Of a stretch of DNA of 64,000 bases, positions 44,126-53,077 are shown in pieces (positions within the stretch are counted from its first letter, which is position 1; each line of letters begins with the position of its first letter). The translations under genes were made by a program, and so were the position numbers. Under the pieces are notes generated by a model. It was not told where the DNA came from and did not search any database. It saw only the letters and a program-made list of their open reading frames with translations. The stretch comes from Candidatus Eiseniibacteriota bacterium (GTDB taxonomy: Bacteria; Eisenbacteria; RBG-16-71-46; CAIMUX01), in NCBI GenBank assembly GCA_016712505.1, contig JADJQY010000004.1, positions 558,001 through 622,000 of the forward strand. Direction: 5' to 3'.

Positions 44126-44709
44126 GTCGCCCTTCGGTTGAGCAGGTTCATGAACTCCGCCCGCGTGCCCCGATCGTGCCGGAACACCCCGAGCATGGCC
44201 GAGGTGGTCGCCCAGGCGTTCTGTTTCTGCACGCCGCGCATCGCCATGCAGAGATGGAACCCCTCGAGCACCACCGCGACGCCGAGCGGCTGGATCGCCT
44301 GCTCGAGGGCGCGCGCCACTTGCTGGGTCAGTCGTTCCTGCACCTGGAGGCGGCGGGCGTAGATGTCGAGCAGTCGCGGCAGCTTCGACAGTCCGATGAT
44401 CCGGCCGGTGGGGATGTAGGCTATATGCCCCTTGCCGTAGAACGGGAGCAGGTGGTGCTCACAGAGGGAGTGGAAGTCGATGTCGCGCACGATCACCATC
44501 TCATCGTGCTGCTCCTCGAAGATCGCGCCGTTGAGCACCTCCTCCGGTGTCTGGGCGTATCCCCGGGTGAGGAAGCGCAGCGACTTCGCCACCCGCTCCG
44601 GTGTCTTCTGCAGCCCCTCGCGCTCGGGATCCTCTCCCAGTTCGCGCAGCAGTTCGTGAGTGACGGCAATCAGGCGGTCGTTCGCTCCGTCTTTCTCCGC
44701 ATCAGCCAC
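44122..44709 (-). CDS. folE: GTP cyclohydrolase I
   Basis: The protein has 195 residues and makes 7,8-dihydroneopterin triphosphate. It has EGLQKTPERVAKSL, FHSLCEHHLLPFYGKGHIAY (zinc Cys/His), GRIIGLSKLPRLL, QERLTQQVARAL and HLCMAMRGVQKQ (second zinc Cys). The GTG at 44709 has GGAGG 6 nt upstream and overlaps the ptpS stop by 8 nt. With ptpS and the SDR it forms a three-gene pterin operon. Confidence 0.96.
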   Translation of the reverse strand: MADAEKDGANDRLIAVTHELLRELGEDPEREGLQKTPERVAKSLRFLTRGYAQTPEEVLNGAIFEEQHDEMVIVRDIDFHSLCEHHLLPFYGKGHIAYIPTGRIIGLSKLPRLLDIYARRLQVQERLTQQVARALEQAIQPLGVAVVLEGFHLCMAMRGVQKQNAWATTSAMLGVFRHDRGTRAEFMNLLNRRAT

Positions 44710-45199
44710 GGGACCCCTCCGCCGGCCCGCGGTACCGGGCAAAGTTGGATCGGGACTCGTAGAGCACGAGTTCGGACAGGGTGCAGCCGTCCAGCCGACC
44801 GGCCAGCTGTTGCCAGAACGAGATGACCAGATTCTCCACCGTGGGGATCACACCCTGCAGGAACGCCACATCGTGATTGAGGTGCTTGTGGTCGACCTGT
44901 GAGATCAGCACCGCGTCCAGGATGTCCCGCAGGCGCTTGAGGTCGATGATCATCCCGGTTTCCGGATCCGGCTCGCCGGCGATCGTCACATCGAGCGCAT
45001 AGTTGTGCCCGTGACCGGCCGGGTTGTTGCAGATCCCGAAAACCTCCCAGTTCCGCTCGTCACTGAAAGTCGGATTCCAGAGCCGGTGGGCGGCGCTGAA
45101 CTCGACCTGTTTCGTGATCTCGACCACCGTCCGGGGGCGTCGAGCCTCCTCCGGGCCGGGGTTGGCCCGGGTGGAAGCCGCCGTGTAGCTGAGCGCCAT
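44702..45199 (-). CDS. ptpS: 6-pyruvoyltetrahydropterin synthase (PTPS-type, QueD superfamily)
   Basis: The protein has 165 residues. Zinc and catalytic residues are in FSAAHRLWNP, FGICNNPAGHGHNYALDV, QVDHKHLNHDVAFL, TVENL and LYESRSNFARY. The CNNPxGHGHNY spacing (Cys-x5-HGH) and the PDPETGMIIDL stretch match eukaryote-like PTPS rather than typical QueD (Cys-x3-HGH), so it probably converts dihydroneopterin triphosphate to 6-pyruvoyl-tetrahydropterin. GGAGG lies 8 nt before the ATG. It is the first gene of the pterin operon. A QueD function cannot be excluded. Confidence 0.88.
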   Translation of the reverse strand: MALSYTAASTRANPGPEEARRPRTVVEITKQVEFSAAHRLWNPTFSDERNWEVFGICNNPAGHGHNYALDVTIAGEPDPETGMIIDLKRLRDILDAVLISQVDHKHLNHDVAFLQGVIPTVENLVISFWQQLAGRLDGCTLSELVLYESRSNFARYRGPAEGSRG

Positions 45200-45329
45200 C
45201 CTGCATTCCTCCTGTCCGGCGCATCGAGGCCGAACCGCCGGAGTCTAACACGTTGTGCCGCAGGCACGGCAGGGCGCTTCTCGCTTTCCTCTGCCCCGCC
45301 CGATCGATCCGGGCGCGGGCCGGTTGCTC

Positions 45330-46619
45330 TCAGGACAACGGCTGGAGGAGTCGAGCGCTCGTGGCCGCGCCGCCCCGGCCGCGCCGCTCGGGAAAGAACG
45401 CCTGAAGTCGCGGCAGCACCGACTCCATCACCTGGTGGAGCGTCCCCGGCAGGAGCACCCCGGAGGCGGTGCGACGACCTCCCCCACCGAACTCCTGGGC
45501 GACCAGACCAACGTCCTGAGCCCCCTTGGAACGAAAGGTCGCCTTCACTTCGTGGCCGTTCACCTCGCGGAACATCGCGCAGACATCGAGCTCGCGCAGA
45601 CTGAGCAGTTCGTCCAGGATCCCGTCGGCGTCGGCGAAGCGCGCCCCGGTAACGTGAAAGAGATCCTGGGGAATCGACAACCAGGCCAGCCGGCCGCCGC
45701 AGCCGCTTTGCAGCTTGCCCAGCGCATGACGCATCAAATCGACCTTCTCCCACGAGTCGACCTCGAACAACTCCCGACAGATACGAGCGTGGTCGATGCC
45801 GTACTCGAGCAGTTCGGCCGAGAGGCGGATGGTCTCGTTTCCGGCCAGGCCGAGCCGGAAGCAGCCGGTGTCGAACAGAATCGAGGCGTAGATCGCTTCG
45901 GCGATGGCCGGCGAGACGGCCGCTTGGGTGGCCCGGAAATAGCGATAGAGGACCTCACCGGTCGAGGACGCACTCTCGATGACCACGTCGTGATCCCCGA
46001 ACCGGCTCCCGAGCCGATGGTGATCGATCGCCGCCACCTCCACGGCGGAGGCGCGGAGCCAATCCCCCAGACGTCCCATGTAATCCCAGCTGCTCACGTC
46101 GAGACAGACCGCGAGGTCGGCATCGACCGTGGCCTGGGGTCCGGTCCAGTCGAAGAGGCAATCGGGAGGGAGGAGGTCGAGCAGGAAGCTGTACCGTTCG
46201 AGGGGTGCAATCTCGTGGACGATGCGCACCGACTTGCCCTGTGCGGTCAGATGGAGCGCAAGTGCGACTTCGGAAGCGATCGAATCGCCGTCGGGGAAGA
46301 GGTGGGAGGTGAGCAGCACGCTCTGCGCGGAGGCGAGTCGGTCGTGCAGCGGGCCAAACCGCTCGCGATCGAAGCCCGGCCCTTCTCCGTTTCGTCCCGA
46401 GACCCGCGCCCGCGCCCGCCGAGGCGGCGGCTCGGCCTCGCGCGCTCGTGGTTCCGGTTCGCCTCGAGTCTGTGGTTTGCGAGTTCGAACCGTCTTCTGC
46501 AGCACACCGGCAGTACGCCGGACGCCCTCTCCGTACTCGGCCATCGGTGCCGCACCCGGAGATTCCATTCCCCGCGACGATTTCAAGACCGTGCCCCTCC
46601 GGTCAATGACAACGACCAT
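45330..46619 (-). CDS. DHH-family phosphoesterase (NrnA-like oligoribonuclease/pAp phosphatase)
   Basis: The body has the DHH motifs SHLFPDGDSIAS, CLDVSSWDYMG and VAAIDHHRLG, followed by the DHHA1 substrate motif EFGGGGRRTASG. It would degrade nano-RNA or dephosphorylate pAp/c-di-AMP products. About 85 N-terminal residues are low-complexity Arg/Pro and probably disordered. The start is uncertain: ATGs at 46619, 46568 and 46544 are in frame and none has a good ribosome site. It is 114 bp downstream of ygfZ. Confidence 0.88.
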   Translation of the reverse strand: MVVVIDRRGTVLKSSRGMESPGAAPMAEYGEGVRRTAGVLQKTVRTRKPQTRGEPEPRAREAEPPPRRARARVSGRNGEGPGFDRERFGPLHDRLASAQSVLLTSHLFPDGDSIASEVALALHLTAQGKSVRIVHEIAPLERYSFLLDLLPPDCLFDWTGPQATVDADLAVCLDVSSWDYMGRLGDWLRASAVEVAAIDHHRLGSRFGDHDVVIESASSTGEVLYRYFRATQAAVSPAIAEAIYASILFDTGCFRLGLAGNETIRLSAELLEYGIDHARICRELFEVDSWEKVDLMRHALGKLQSGCGGRLAWLSIPQDLFHVTGARFADADGILDELLSLRELDVCAMFREVNGHEVKATFRSKGAQDVGLVAQEFGGGGRRTASGVLLPGTLHQVMESVLPRLQAFFPERRGRGGAATSARLLQPLS

Positions 46620-46733
46620 CCACGCGGAACCCGGTCAGCCCCGGTTCCCCTGCGTAGCTGGAGACGATCCCTCGCCTCCCCCCTAAAGAATCGAGCACGA
46701 CAAAGTGGGCGGTTCCCCGCTACGCTGTCAAGT

Positions 46734-47816
46734 TCATTCCTGGCTAGGTGGTACCGCCTCACCCAGCCAGCGGACCTCCGCGGCGCCGATGGCCAGAATC
46801 TGGCCGGGGGCCTCGCGGAACCGCCGGTGCAGGTAGCCGAGCGCCGCGACCTCGCCCGAGCCCGGGGCCCAGGCCTCCAACCAGCCGATCCGCTCGCCAT
46901 CCGGCCGGCTGAGATCAGGCTTCCCGCTCAGCCCTGCCCCTTCCGGCACCGAAATCCGGAACCGACTCAGAGCCCAGTTGAGCTGCCCGAGGTAGTGCAG
47001 TCGGGCCAGCGTTTCCTGCCCCAGGTAGCAGCCCTTGCGGTAGCTGATCCGATCGGTGAGACCGGCCTCCGGCACGAGGCGGGCGGAGTCGGCCTCGACG
47101 CCGTACCAGGCGACCCCGGATTCCAGGTGACGCCGCTCGAGGGCAAGAAATCCGGCGCTGGGTTGCGCGCGCAGCAGTTCGGCCGCCGCAGGTGGCGGGA
47201 GGAAGAGTGCCGCCTCTCCGCCCGTGGTCTCCCGGATCGCCATGGAGAGCGATCCCCGGTCCGGATCGAGCTCCAGATCGTGCGGGCCAGAGATCAACTC
47301 GGCCCGCAAATCGCGCGCGCGTGGCCCCAGGAGCAGCAGGCAGACCCGGGTTTCGTCCACCGACCAGCGCACCTGCTCCGAGAAGCGGTGTCGCTCCAGG
47401 ACGTCGAGAACCGGTCCAAGGCGGTCGCGACGGAGGCGCATCCAGCCGGCATCGGCATCGGCCTCGGCCGCCAGCCAGAGGTCGGCCAGCAGGTGCCCCT
47501 TACGATCGGCGAGCGCGGCCGGGGCGCTCGCACCGCGAGGGAGTCCGTTCACATCCTGCGTGAGAAGGCTGTGCAGGAAGCTCCGCCAGTCCCGACCTTC
47601 GAACCGGAGCAGTGCCTCCCACGGGGCGGGGACGAGCGCCGCGGCCGAAACCAGCCGTTCGTACTCGAGCTCGGGCTGGCCGAAGTCCGCCGGGGCAACA
47701 CAATCCCCGAACGCCGGCAGTGCGCGCGGCGTGGACCGGTCGCCCAACCGACACCACGGCGGAAGCGGCGTCACCGAGGTGGGAGGATCAGACGGAGAAG
47801 GACTGACCGCACCCAC
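46734..47816 (-). CDS. ygfZ: YgfZ/GcvT-type folate-binding Fe-S maintenance protein
   Basis: The protein has 360 residues. The diagnostic motif KGCYLGQE (K-G-C-Y/F-x-G-Q-E) is at about residue 270, preceded by a GcvT-like fold (RFEGRDWRSFLHSLLTQDV; DRKGHLLADLW). It helps sustain Fe-S enzymes such as MiaB, encoded 3 kb away. The GTG lies within the 3' end of the A-type carrier gene (29-bp overlap); a GTG at 47774 is an alternative. Confidence 0.9.
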   Translation of the reverse strand: MGAVSPSPSDPPTSVTPLPPWCRLGDRSTPRALPAFGDCVAPADFGQPELEYERLVSAAALVPAPWEALLRFEGRDWRSFLHSLLTQDVNGLPRGASAPAALADRKGHLLADLWLAAEADADAGWMRLRRDRLGPVLDVLERHRFSEQVRWSVDETRVCLLLLGPRARDLRAELISGPHDLELDPDRGSLSMAIRETTGGEAALFLPPPAAAELLRAQPSAGFLALERRHLESGVAWYGVEADSARLVPEAGLTDRISYRKGCYLGQETLARLHYLGQLNWALSRFRISVPEGAGLSGKPDLSRPDGERIGWLEAWAPGSGEVAALGYLHRRFREAPGQILAIGAAEVRWLGEAVPPSQE

Positions 47817-48138
47817 AGGTGCCCGAGGCGTTCGGGTTGTTGAACACGAACCCCTTGCCGTTCAGGCCCGAGGTGTAATCGAGCTCGGTGCCGCGCAGAA
47901 CCCCTTCGCTCTTCGCGTCGAGGAGCAGCCGGACACCGTTCTGCTCGATCACCACGTCCCCCTCCTGCCGCTCGGGCTCGAAGCTCAGGACGTACGACAG
48001 GCCGGAGCAGCCGCCCCCCTTGACCCCGACGCGCAGATAGGTGTCGGGCGCCATCTTCTCGTCCTGAATCGACTGACGAACCGCTTCGGCCGCCGCGGCG
48101 GTGATGCGGATACGGGTGTCGTGGGTGGTCGCGTCCAT
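47788..48138 (-). CDS. erpA: A-type Fe-S carrier (IscA/ErpA)
   Basis: The protein has 116 residues. The three conserved cysteines are in GGGCSGLSYVLSF and GTCGCGQSF, and DYTSGLNGKGFVFNNPNA is typical of the family. It receives Fe-S clusters and delivers them to apo-enzymes. GGAGG lies 4 nt before the ATG at 48138. It is located between iscS and ygfZ in a compact Fe-S operon. ErpA versus IscA cannot be decided. Confidence 0.93.
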   Translation of the reverse strand: MDATTHDTRIRITAAAAEAVRQSIQDEKMAPDTYLRVGVKGGGCSGLSYVLSFEPERQEGDVVIEQNGVRLLLDAKSEGVLRGTELDYTSGLNGKGFVFNNPNASGTCGCGQSFSV

Positions 48139-48226
48139 CAATCCTCCATCAGGTTTCTGTCCAGCAACCGATCAGAGTAACCGATCGGGCGTATCTTCGC
48201 ACATGCTCGCTTCGCGGCCAGCTCGC

Positions 48227-49387
48227 CTAGCAGCCAGCCCCCGTGGAGCGCAGCTCGGTCACCGCGCGCCGCACCTCTTCTACCGCCCGGTCGATCTCCT
48301 CCGCAGTGGTGAATCGACCGAGACTCAGACGAAGGGAGTTCCGCGCCTCGAACGGACCCCGCCCGATGGCCAGCAGCACGTGCGACGGTTCGAGACTGGC
48401 CGACGCGCAGGCGCTGCCGGTCGAGAGGGCGAGTCCGCGGAGCGAGAGGAGCAACGCCTCGGCCTCCAGCCCGTCGATCCCGAGGTTTGTGATGCCGGGG
48501 AGGCGCGGCCCGTTCCCTCCATTCCGGTACGCCCCGGGAATCGAGGCGAGCAGTTCCTGCTCCAGCCGATCGCGGAGCGCCGCGATCCGAGCCGATTCCG
48601 TCGACTCCTCCCGCAGGAGCCGCGCCGCGGCCCCGAAGCCGACGATCCCGGGCACGTTGAGCGAGCCGGCGCGCAGCCCACCCTCCTGCCCGCCCCCGCG
48701 CTGCTGCGCCTCGAGGGCCACTCGAGGCCCGCGTCGGCGAACGAACAGGGCACCGACCCCCTTGGGCCCATGCACCTTGTGCGCGGAGCAAGAGAGGAGA
48801 TCGATCCGATCCGCGTCGACTTCGATCCCGACCCGCCCAAACGCCTGGGTGGCGTCGGTGTGGAAAATGACTCCCCGCTCCCGGCAGACCGCACCGAGCG
48901 CCGGCAGGTCGTTCTGCGTACCGATCTCGTTGTTCCCGGCCATGATCGAAGCCAGGACGGTGTCGGGCCGGATGGCCGCGGCGAGTTGATCGGGGGCGAC
49001 CCGGCCGTCGCGGTCGACCGGCAACCGCGTCACCTCACACCCGTGCCGTTCCAGCGACTCCGCGGCCTCGAGCACCGCCGAATGCTCGATCGCGCTCACG
49101 ATCAGGTGACGTCCCTTGGTTCGGTACGCCCCCACGGCCCCGCGCAGCGCCAGGTGATCGGCTTCGGTCGCTCCGCTGACGAAGGCGATGGCGGAGGGAT
49201 CCGCCCCGATCACCGCAGCAACTTCCCGACGGGCCGATTCCACTGCCTCCTCCGCCTCCCATCCGAAAGCGTGGGTCCGGCTGGCCGCGTTGCCGTAGCG
49301 GTCGGTTAGATAGGGGAGCATCGCTTCGAGCACCCGGGGGTCGAGGCGGGTGGTGGCAGCGTTGTCGAGGTAGACCGGGCGGATCAT
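48227..49387 (-). CDS. iscS: Cysteine desulfurase IscS/NifS
   Basis: The protein has 386 residues. The PLP lysine is in SCSAHKVHGPKGVGAL; the catalytic loop Cys is in LSTGSACASASLEPSHVL. It starts MIRPVYLDNAATTRLDP, and HTDATQAFGR binds PLP. It supplies sulfur for Fe-S clusters and tRNA thiolation. The ATG at 49387 is preferred over a TTG at 49405. The carrier gene erpA follows after 88 bp. No IscU scaffold is in the window. Confidence 0.96.
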   Translation of the reverse strand: MIRPVYLDNAATTRLDPRVLEAMLPYLTDRYGNAASRTHAFGWEAEEAVESARREVAAVIGADPSAIAFVSGATEADHLALRGAVGAYRTKGRHLIVSAIEHSAVLEAAESLERHGCEVTRLPVDRDGRVAPDQLAAAIRPDTVLASIMAGNNEIGTQNDLPALGAVCRERGVIFHTDATQAFGRVGIEVDADRIDLLSCSAHKVHGPKGVGALFVRRRGPRVALEAQQRGGGQEGGLRAGSLNVPGIVGFGAAARLLREESTESARIAALRDRLEQELLASIPGAYRNGGNGPRLPGITNLGIDGLEAEALLLSLRGLALSTGSACASASLEPSHVLLAIGRGPFEARNSLRLSLGRFTTAEEIDRAVEEVRRAVTELRSTGAGC

Positions 49388-49449
49388 CTGTGCGCTTTCC
49401 CCCAAAACGGTGATGCGTCCAACTTCGTTCGCAACCGGCGAGGCACGTC

Positions 49450-49478
49450 GTGACGATCGCGGGATTCGTCCGATATAC
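49450..49478 (+). promoter_or_regulatory. Promoter for DUF4149-like gene
   Basis: GTGACG (49450-49455), a 17-bp spacer and TATACT (49473-49478) precede the gene by about 63 nt. The -10 is strong; the -35 is weak. Confidence 0.45.
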
Positions 49479-49541
49479 TAAACAGGACACGCGAGCCGGC
49501 GTGCCAGCAACCACTGCTCACTACTTCGCGCGGGAGTCATC

Positions 49542-50123
49542 ATGTCGGAAGCGCGCCTGAAGCCGGTCCTGCCCAAAGTCGTCTCGCTACCGCGCACCCG
49601 GCGGCTGGCCTGGGCCTCGGTCTGCCTCGAGTACGCGCACCAACTGGTCCTCGCCTTCTGGATCGGCGGACTTGCCGCGATCGCTCTCCTGGTCGGCCCT
49701 AGCCTCTTCTCCTCCATCGAACAGCCGCAGGAAGCCGCCTGGGCCGGTCTCGAACTGGTGCTGAAGACGAGCTTCATGGGAGCGGGCGCCGGAGCGCTGC
49801 TCCTCCTGACCACCTTGCTGATGCACCTGCTCTCACTGCGCAGCGTGAAGACGACCTTGATCCAGACCGGATTCCTGCTCGGCATGACCTTCGCCGCGGT
49901 GACCATCTACATCGCGGTCGCGCCGCCGATGGAAGAGCTGCTGAAGAACGACGCAGCAATGATCTTTGCCGATCCGACCAGCGCCTCAGCCACGCGGTTC
50001 GCGCAGCTCCACCGCCTCGCCGACCTCCTGGTGCTGGCCCAGATCGTCCTCGGCGCCTCCCTGCTCCTGCTCGGCGTGCGCCGCTGGTACCGCTACGTGC
50101 AGATCGGCCGGCCGGCGGCCTGA
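49542..50123 (+). CDS. DUF4149-like integral membrane protein
   Basis: The protein has 193 residues with four hydrophobic helices (HQLVLAFWIGGLAAIALLVG; FMGAGAGALLLLTTLLMHLL; GFLLGMTFAAVTIYIAVAPP; ADLLVLAQIVLGASLLLLGV). It resembles DUF4149/TMEM205-type proteins, judging by helix layout and the FWIGGLAA and FAQLHRLADLL patterns. The function is unknown. CGGGAG lies 5 nt before the ATG. It is divergent from iscS and convergent with miaB (11 bp apart). Confidence 0.72.
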   Translation: MSEARLKPVLPKVVSLPRTRRLAWASVCLEYAHQLVLAFWIGGLAAIALLVGPSLFSSIEQPQEAAWAGLELVLKTSFMGAGAGALLLLTTLLMHLLSLRSVKTTLIQTGFLLGMTFAAVTIYIAVAPPMEELLKNDAAMIFADPTSASATRFAQLHRLADLLVLAQIVLGASLLLLGVRRWYRYVQIGRPAA

Positions 50124-50133
50124 TGCCGCCTGC

Positions 50134-51471
50134 TCACACCTCGAGTTCGAGTTCCGGTTCCCGAGCCTCCTCCGGGGTGACGCCATCGGCGAGCAGGGTG
50201 TGGCTCGTGGTCCGCACGATGCGCACCCGTTGCAGAGTCCCGATCTCCGCTCCCGCGGGAAAGATGACCGTCTTGCCGCAGCCGGTCTTCCCCACCGCGT
50301 GGGCGTCATTGCGGCGCGAGATTCCCTCCACCAGCACCTCGACCTCGCGCTCGCGCAGGAGGGCGTAGCGGCGGGCCGAGACCTCCTCCTGGAGCGCGAT
50401 CAATCGGTCGAGCCGCGCCGCCTTCACTTCGAGCGGGACGTCGTCCGGTTGGTGGCGAACCGCGTAGGTGCCGCTCCGCGGGGAGTAACGGAAGAGGAAG
50501 GCACTGTCGAACTCGATCGCCGCCATCACCCGCAGCGTCTCCTCGAAGTCGGCCTCGGTCTCGCCGGGGAAGCCCACGATCATGTCGGTCGAGAGTCCGA
50601 CCTCGGGCAGATGGCGGCGGATGACCTCGACCTGCCGCAGGAACTCGCCCGCGTGGTACCCGCGCTTCATCGCGCTCAGCACCGCGTCGGAGCCGGACTG
50701 CAGCGGTAGATGGATCTGGGGACAGAGTTGCGGCAGCTCGGCCATCAGAGCGTAGACCGCCTCCTCGAAGTGGGATGGATGCGGCGAGGTGTAGCGCACG
50801 CGGAGCACTCCGTCGACCCGGGCCACGGCGCGCAGCAGGTCGACGAAGCGATGATCCTCGTGACGATAGGAGTTGACCGTCTGCCCCAGCAGGGTGATCT
50901 GCTTCGCGCCCCGTTCCACCGCGGAGTGCACCTGCCGCAGCACATCTTCGAGCGGCAGGCTCTTCTCTCGCCCGCGGGTGAGGGGCACGACGCAGAAGGT
51001 ACAAAAGCGATCGCAGCCGCGCATGATCGGGATGAAGGCATTCACCCCCTCGATCGCGATCGGATCGAGATCGGAGTAGTCCTCCTCGGTGTCGAGCTTG
51101 AGATCGACCGTCGGGCGCTCGGCAGCCTGCTCCACGAGTTCGGGCAGGCGACGATACGAGTCGGGACCGATCAGCAGGTCCAGCCGCGGGAGGCGATCCC
51201 GGAGACCGGCACCGAGATGCTTCGGCATGCACCCGGTGATCCCCAGGACCAGATCGGGGCGCACCTGCTTGAGGCGTGAGAGCTGCCGGATCCGGGCGGC
51301 CACCCTCTCCTCCGCTCGCTCTCGCACCGCGCAGGTGTTGAGCAAGACGAGGCTCGCCGCGGAGACATCCTCGGTCACGGTGTAGCCCGCCCCCTCGAGC
51401 ACGTTCAAGATCAGACCGGAGTCGGCCACGTTCATCTGGCAACCGTAGGTTTCGATATAGACCCGCTTCAC
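50134..51471 (-). CDS. miaB: tRNA-2-methylthio-N6-isopentenyladenosine synthase MiaB
   Basis: A radical-SAM methylthiotransferase of 445 residues. N-terminal cluster cysteines lie in ETYGCQMNVADS, LLNTCAVRERAEERV and GITGCMPKHLG; the radical-SAM motif is CDRFCTFCVVP; HLPLQSGSDAVLSAMKRGY and a C-terminal TRAM domain follow. YGCQMN is diagnostic for MiaB. The GTG start overlaps the mtaB stop (GTGA). It depends on the Fe-S machinery encoded nearby. Confidence 0.95.
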   Translation of the reverse strand: MKRVYIETYGCQMNVADSGLILNVLEGAGYTVTEDVSAASLVLLNTCAVRERAEERVAARIRQLSRLKQVRPDLVLGITGCMPKHLGAGLRDRLPRLDLLIGPDSYRRLPELVEQAAERPTVDLKLDTEEDYSDLDPIAIEGVNAFIPIMRGCDRFCTFCVVPLTRGREKSLPLEDVLRQVHSAVERGAKQITLLGQTVNSYRHEDHRFVDLLRAVARVDGVLRVRYTSPHPSHFEEAVYALMAELPQLCPQIHLPLQSGSDAVLSAMKRGYHAGEFLRQVEVIRRHLPEVGLSTDMIVGFPGETEADFEETLRVMAAIEFDSAFLFRYSPRSGTYAVRHQPDDVPLEVKAARLDRLIALQEEVSARRYALLREREVEVLVEGISRRNDAHAVGKTGCGKTVIFPAGAEIGTLQRVRIVRTTSHTLLADGVTPEEAREPELELEV

Positions 51472-52871
51472 ACCCTCTCCTCACTCGCCGGCGACGTCGC
51501 GTCACCCGCGATCACCTGTCCCCGGATCATCCCCCGCGGATCGAGCGACTCCAGGCGCACCTCGACCATGGTGCCGCCGAGCGCCGTTCGCGGATCGCTG
51601 AAGCGCACCCGCAGGTAGTTTCCGGTCAGCCCCTGCCAACCATCGCCCCCCGAGGGCGCTTCGACCAGGATCTGCTGCCGGGAGCCAAGCTGGCTCTGCG
51701 CAAACTGCGCGCGCAACCGCACCCCCACCGCACGCAGACGCGCGCTGCGTCGCGCCTTCTCCGCCGCCGGCACCTCCGCCCCCAGCTTTGGCGCGGCGGT
51801 CCCCGGGCGGGGTGAATAGCTGAAGACGTGGAGGTAGGCGAGCCGCTGCTCCTCCACGAACCGGCAGGTCTCCTCGAACTGGGCTTCGGTTTCCCCCGGG
51901 AACCCGACCAGCAGGTCGGCCCCGATCGCGCAGTCCGGCATCCAGGCCCGCACCCGCGCGACCAGGGCGGCGTAGTCGGCGCAGCTGTAGCGCCGGTTCA
52001 TTCGACGGAGCACGCGATCGTCTCCGCTTTGCAGCGGTAGGTGGAGGTGCTGACAGACGCGGCGACTCCGCGCCATCAGTTCGAGCCAGCGGTCGGTCAC
52101 CAGTTGTGGTTCGAGCGAGTTCAGCCGGATCCTGGCCAGCCCGGGCACCTCGGCCAGCGCGAAGAGGAGTTCGCCTAGCTCGCGCGGTCCGTCGGCATCG
52201 GCACCCCAGAGCGCCGTGTTGATGCCGGTCAGCATCACTTCGCGATAGCCCGAAGCCACCAGCCGCTCCGCCTGGCGCAGCACGTCATCGAGCGGGCGGC
52301 TGCGGCTGCGCCCCCGCACCTCCGGAATGACGCAGAAGGTGCAGTGCTCATCGCAACCATCCTGCACCTTGAGGGTCGCCCGGGTGCGACGACCATCCCG
52401 GGCGGCACCGTAGTCGGGAAACGCCTTCACCGTCGGGTCGGCCCCGACGAGCACGCGCGCCGCGCGCCGCTCCGGCTCGGCGTCGAGGATGTACTGGGCG
52501 AGGTACGGCTTCTCCCCGTTTCCAACCACCCAATCGACCCCGGGCAGCGCGGCGAGCGTCGCAGGGTCACGCTGGGCCAGGCAGCCGGTGACGATCAACC
52601 GCCCCTCCGGGTTGAGTCGCGCGGCCCGACGCACCGCCTGACGACTGTCGGAATCGCCGGCCCCGGTCACGGTGCAGGTGTTGACCACCGTCCAATCGGC
52701 CGGCGCGCCGAAGGGGACCACGACGTAGCCTGCATCCGCGAGGCGACTGACCAGGCATTCCATCTCCTCCTGGTTCGCCTTGCACCCGATCGAGGCAAAG
52801 CTGATCCGCCCGCGAGGAGAGCGCGGTTCGCGCCGAAGCGGCGCTTCCTGGCTGGTTTCGAGCTCTGGCAT
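51468..52871 (-). CDS. mtaB: tRNA t6A37 methylthiotransferase MtaB
   Basis: A radical-SAM methylthiotransferase of 467 residues, paralogous to MiaB. It has ISFASIGCKANQEEME (the GCKxN motif of MtaB), VNTCTVTGAGDSDSRQ, VTGCLAQRDP, the radical-SAM triad CDEHCTFCVIP, and HLPLQSGDDRVLRRMNRRY, with a TRAM domain at the end. It converts t6A37 to ms2t6A. It is the first gene of the mtaB-miaB operon, with its own promoter. Confidence 0.93.
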   Translation of the reverse strand: MPELETSQEAPLRREPRSPRGRISFASIGCKANQEEMECLVSRLADAGYVVVPFGAPADWTVVNTCTVTGAGDSDSRQAVRRAARLNPEGRLIVTGCLAQRDPATLAALPGVDWVVGNGEKPYLAQYILDAEPERRAARVLVGADPTVKAFPDYGAARDGRRTRATLKVQDGCDEHCTFCVIPEVRGRSRSRPLDDVLRQAERLVASGYREVMLTGINTALWGADADGPRELGELLFALAEVPGLARIRLNSLEPQLVTDRWLELMARSRRVCQHLHLPLQSGDDRVLRRMNRRYSCADYAALVARVRAWMPDCAIGADLLVGFPGETEAQFEETCRFVEEQRLAYLHVFSYSPRPGTAAPKLGAEVPAAEKARRSARLRAVGVRLRAQFAQSQLGSRQQILVEAPSGGDGWQGLTGNYLRVRFSDPRTALGGTMVEVRLESLDPRGMIRGQVIAGDATSPASEERV

Positions 52872-52912
52872 ACAGGCTCCGGGGGTCGGACGGGCGCGAA
52901 CGTGGATTGGGG

Positions 52913-52941
52913 ATCATAAGAGAGACCCCTCTGCGGGACAA
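52913..52941 (-). promoter_or_regulatory. Promoter for mtaB-miaB
   Basis: On the minus strand TTGTCC (52941-52936), a 17-bp spacer and TATGAT (52918-52913) lie 42 nt before the ATG. The -10 matches consensus at 5 of 6 positions. Confidence 0.6.
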
Positions 52942-52993
52942 CCGGACATCTCGGAGGGGTGTAGAGGATTTGCACAGGTAACAAAACCTACGC

Positions 52994-53024
52994 TTGACAC
53001 TACAGTTACCTTGAGTCGTACTCT
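52994..53024 (+). promoter_or_regulatory. Promoter for LysR gene
   Basis: A perfect -35 TTGACA (52994-52999) is followed at 17-19 bp by weak -10 candidates (CGTACT/TACTCT). The leader of about 50 nt ends with AGGGGAG before the ATG at 53078. Confidence 0.45.
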
Positions 53025-53077
53025 CTCCAGGTTTCAGCCTGACTAATGGCATAAGACAGAGAAATCAGGGGAGCAGC

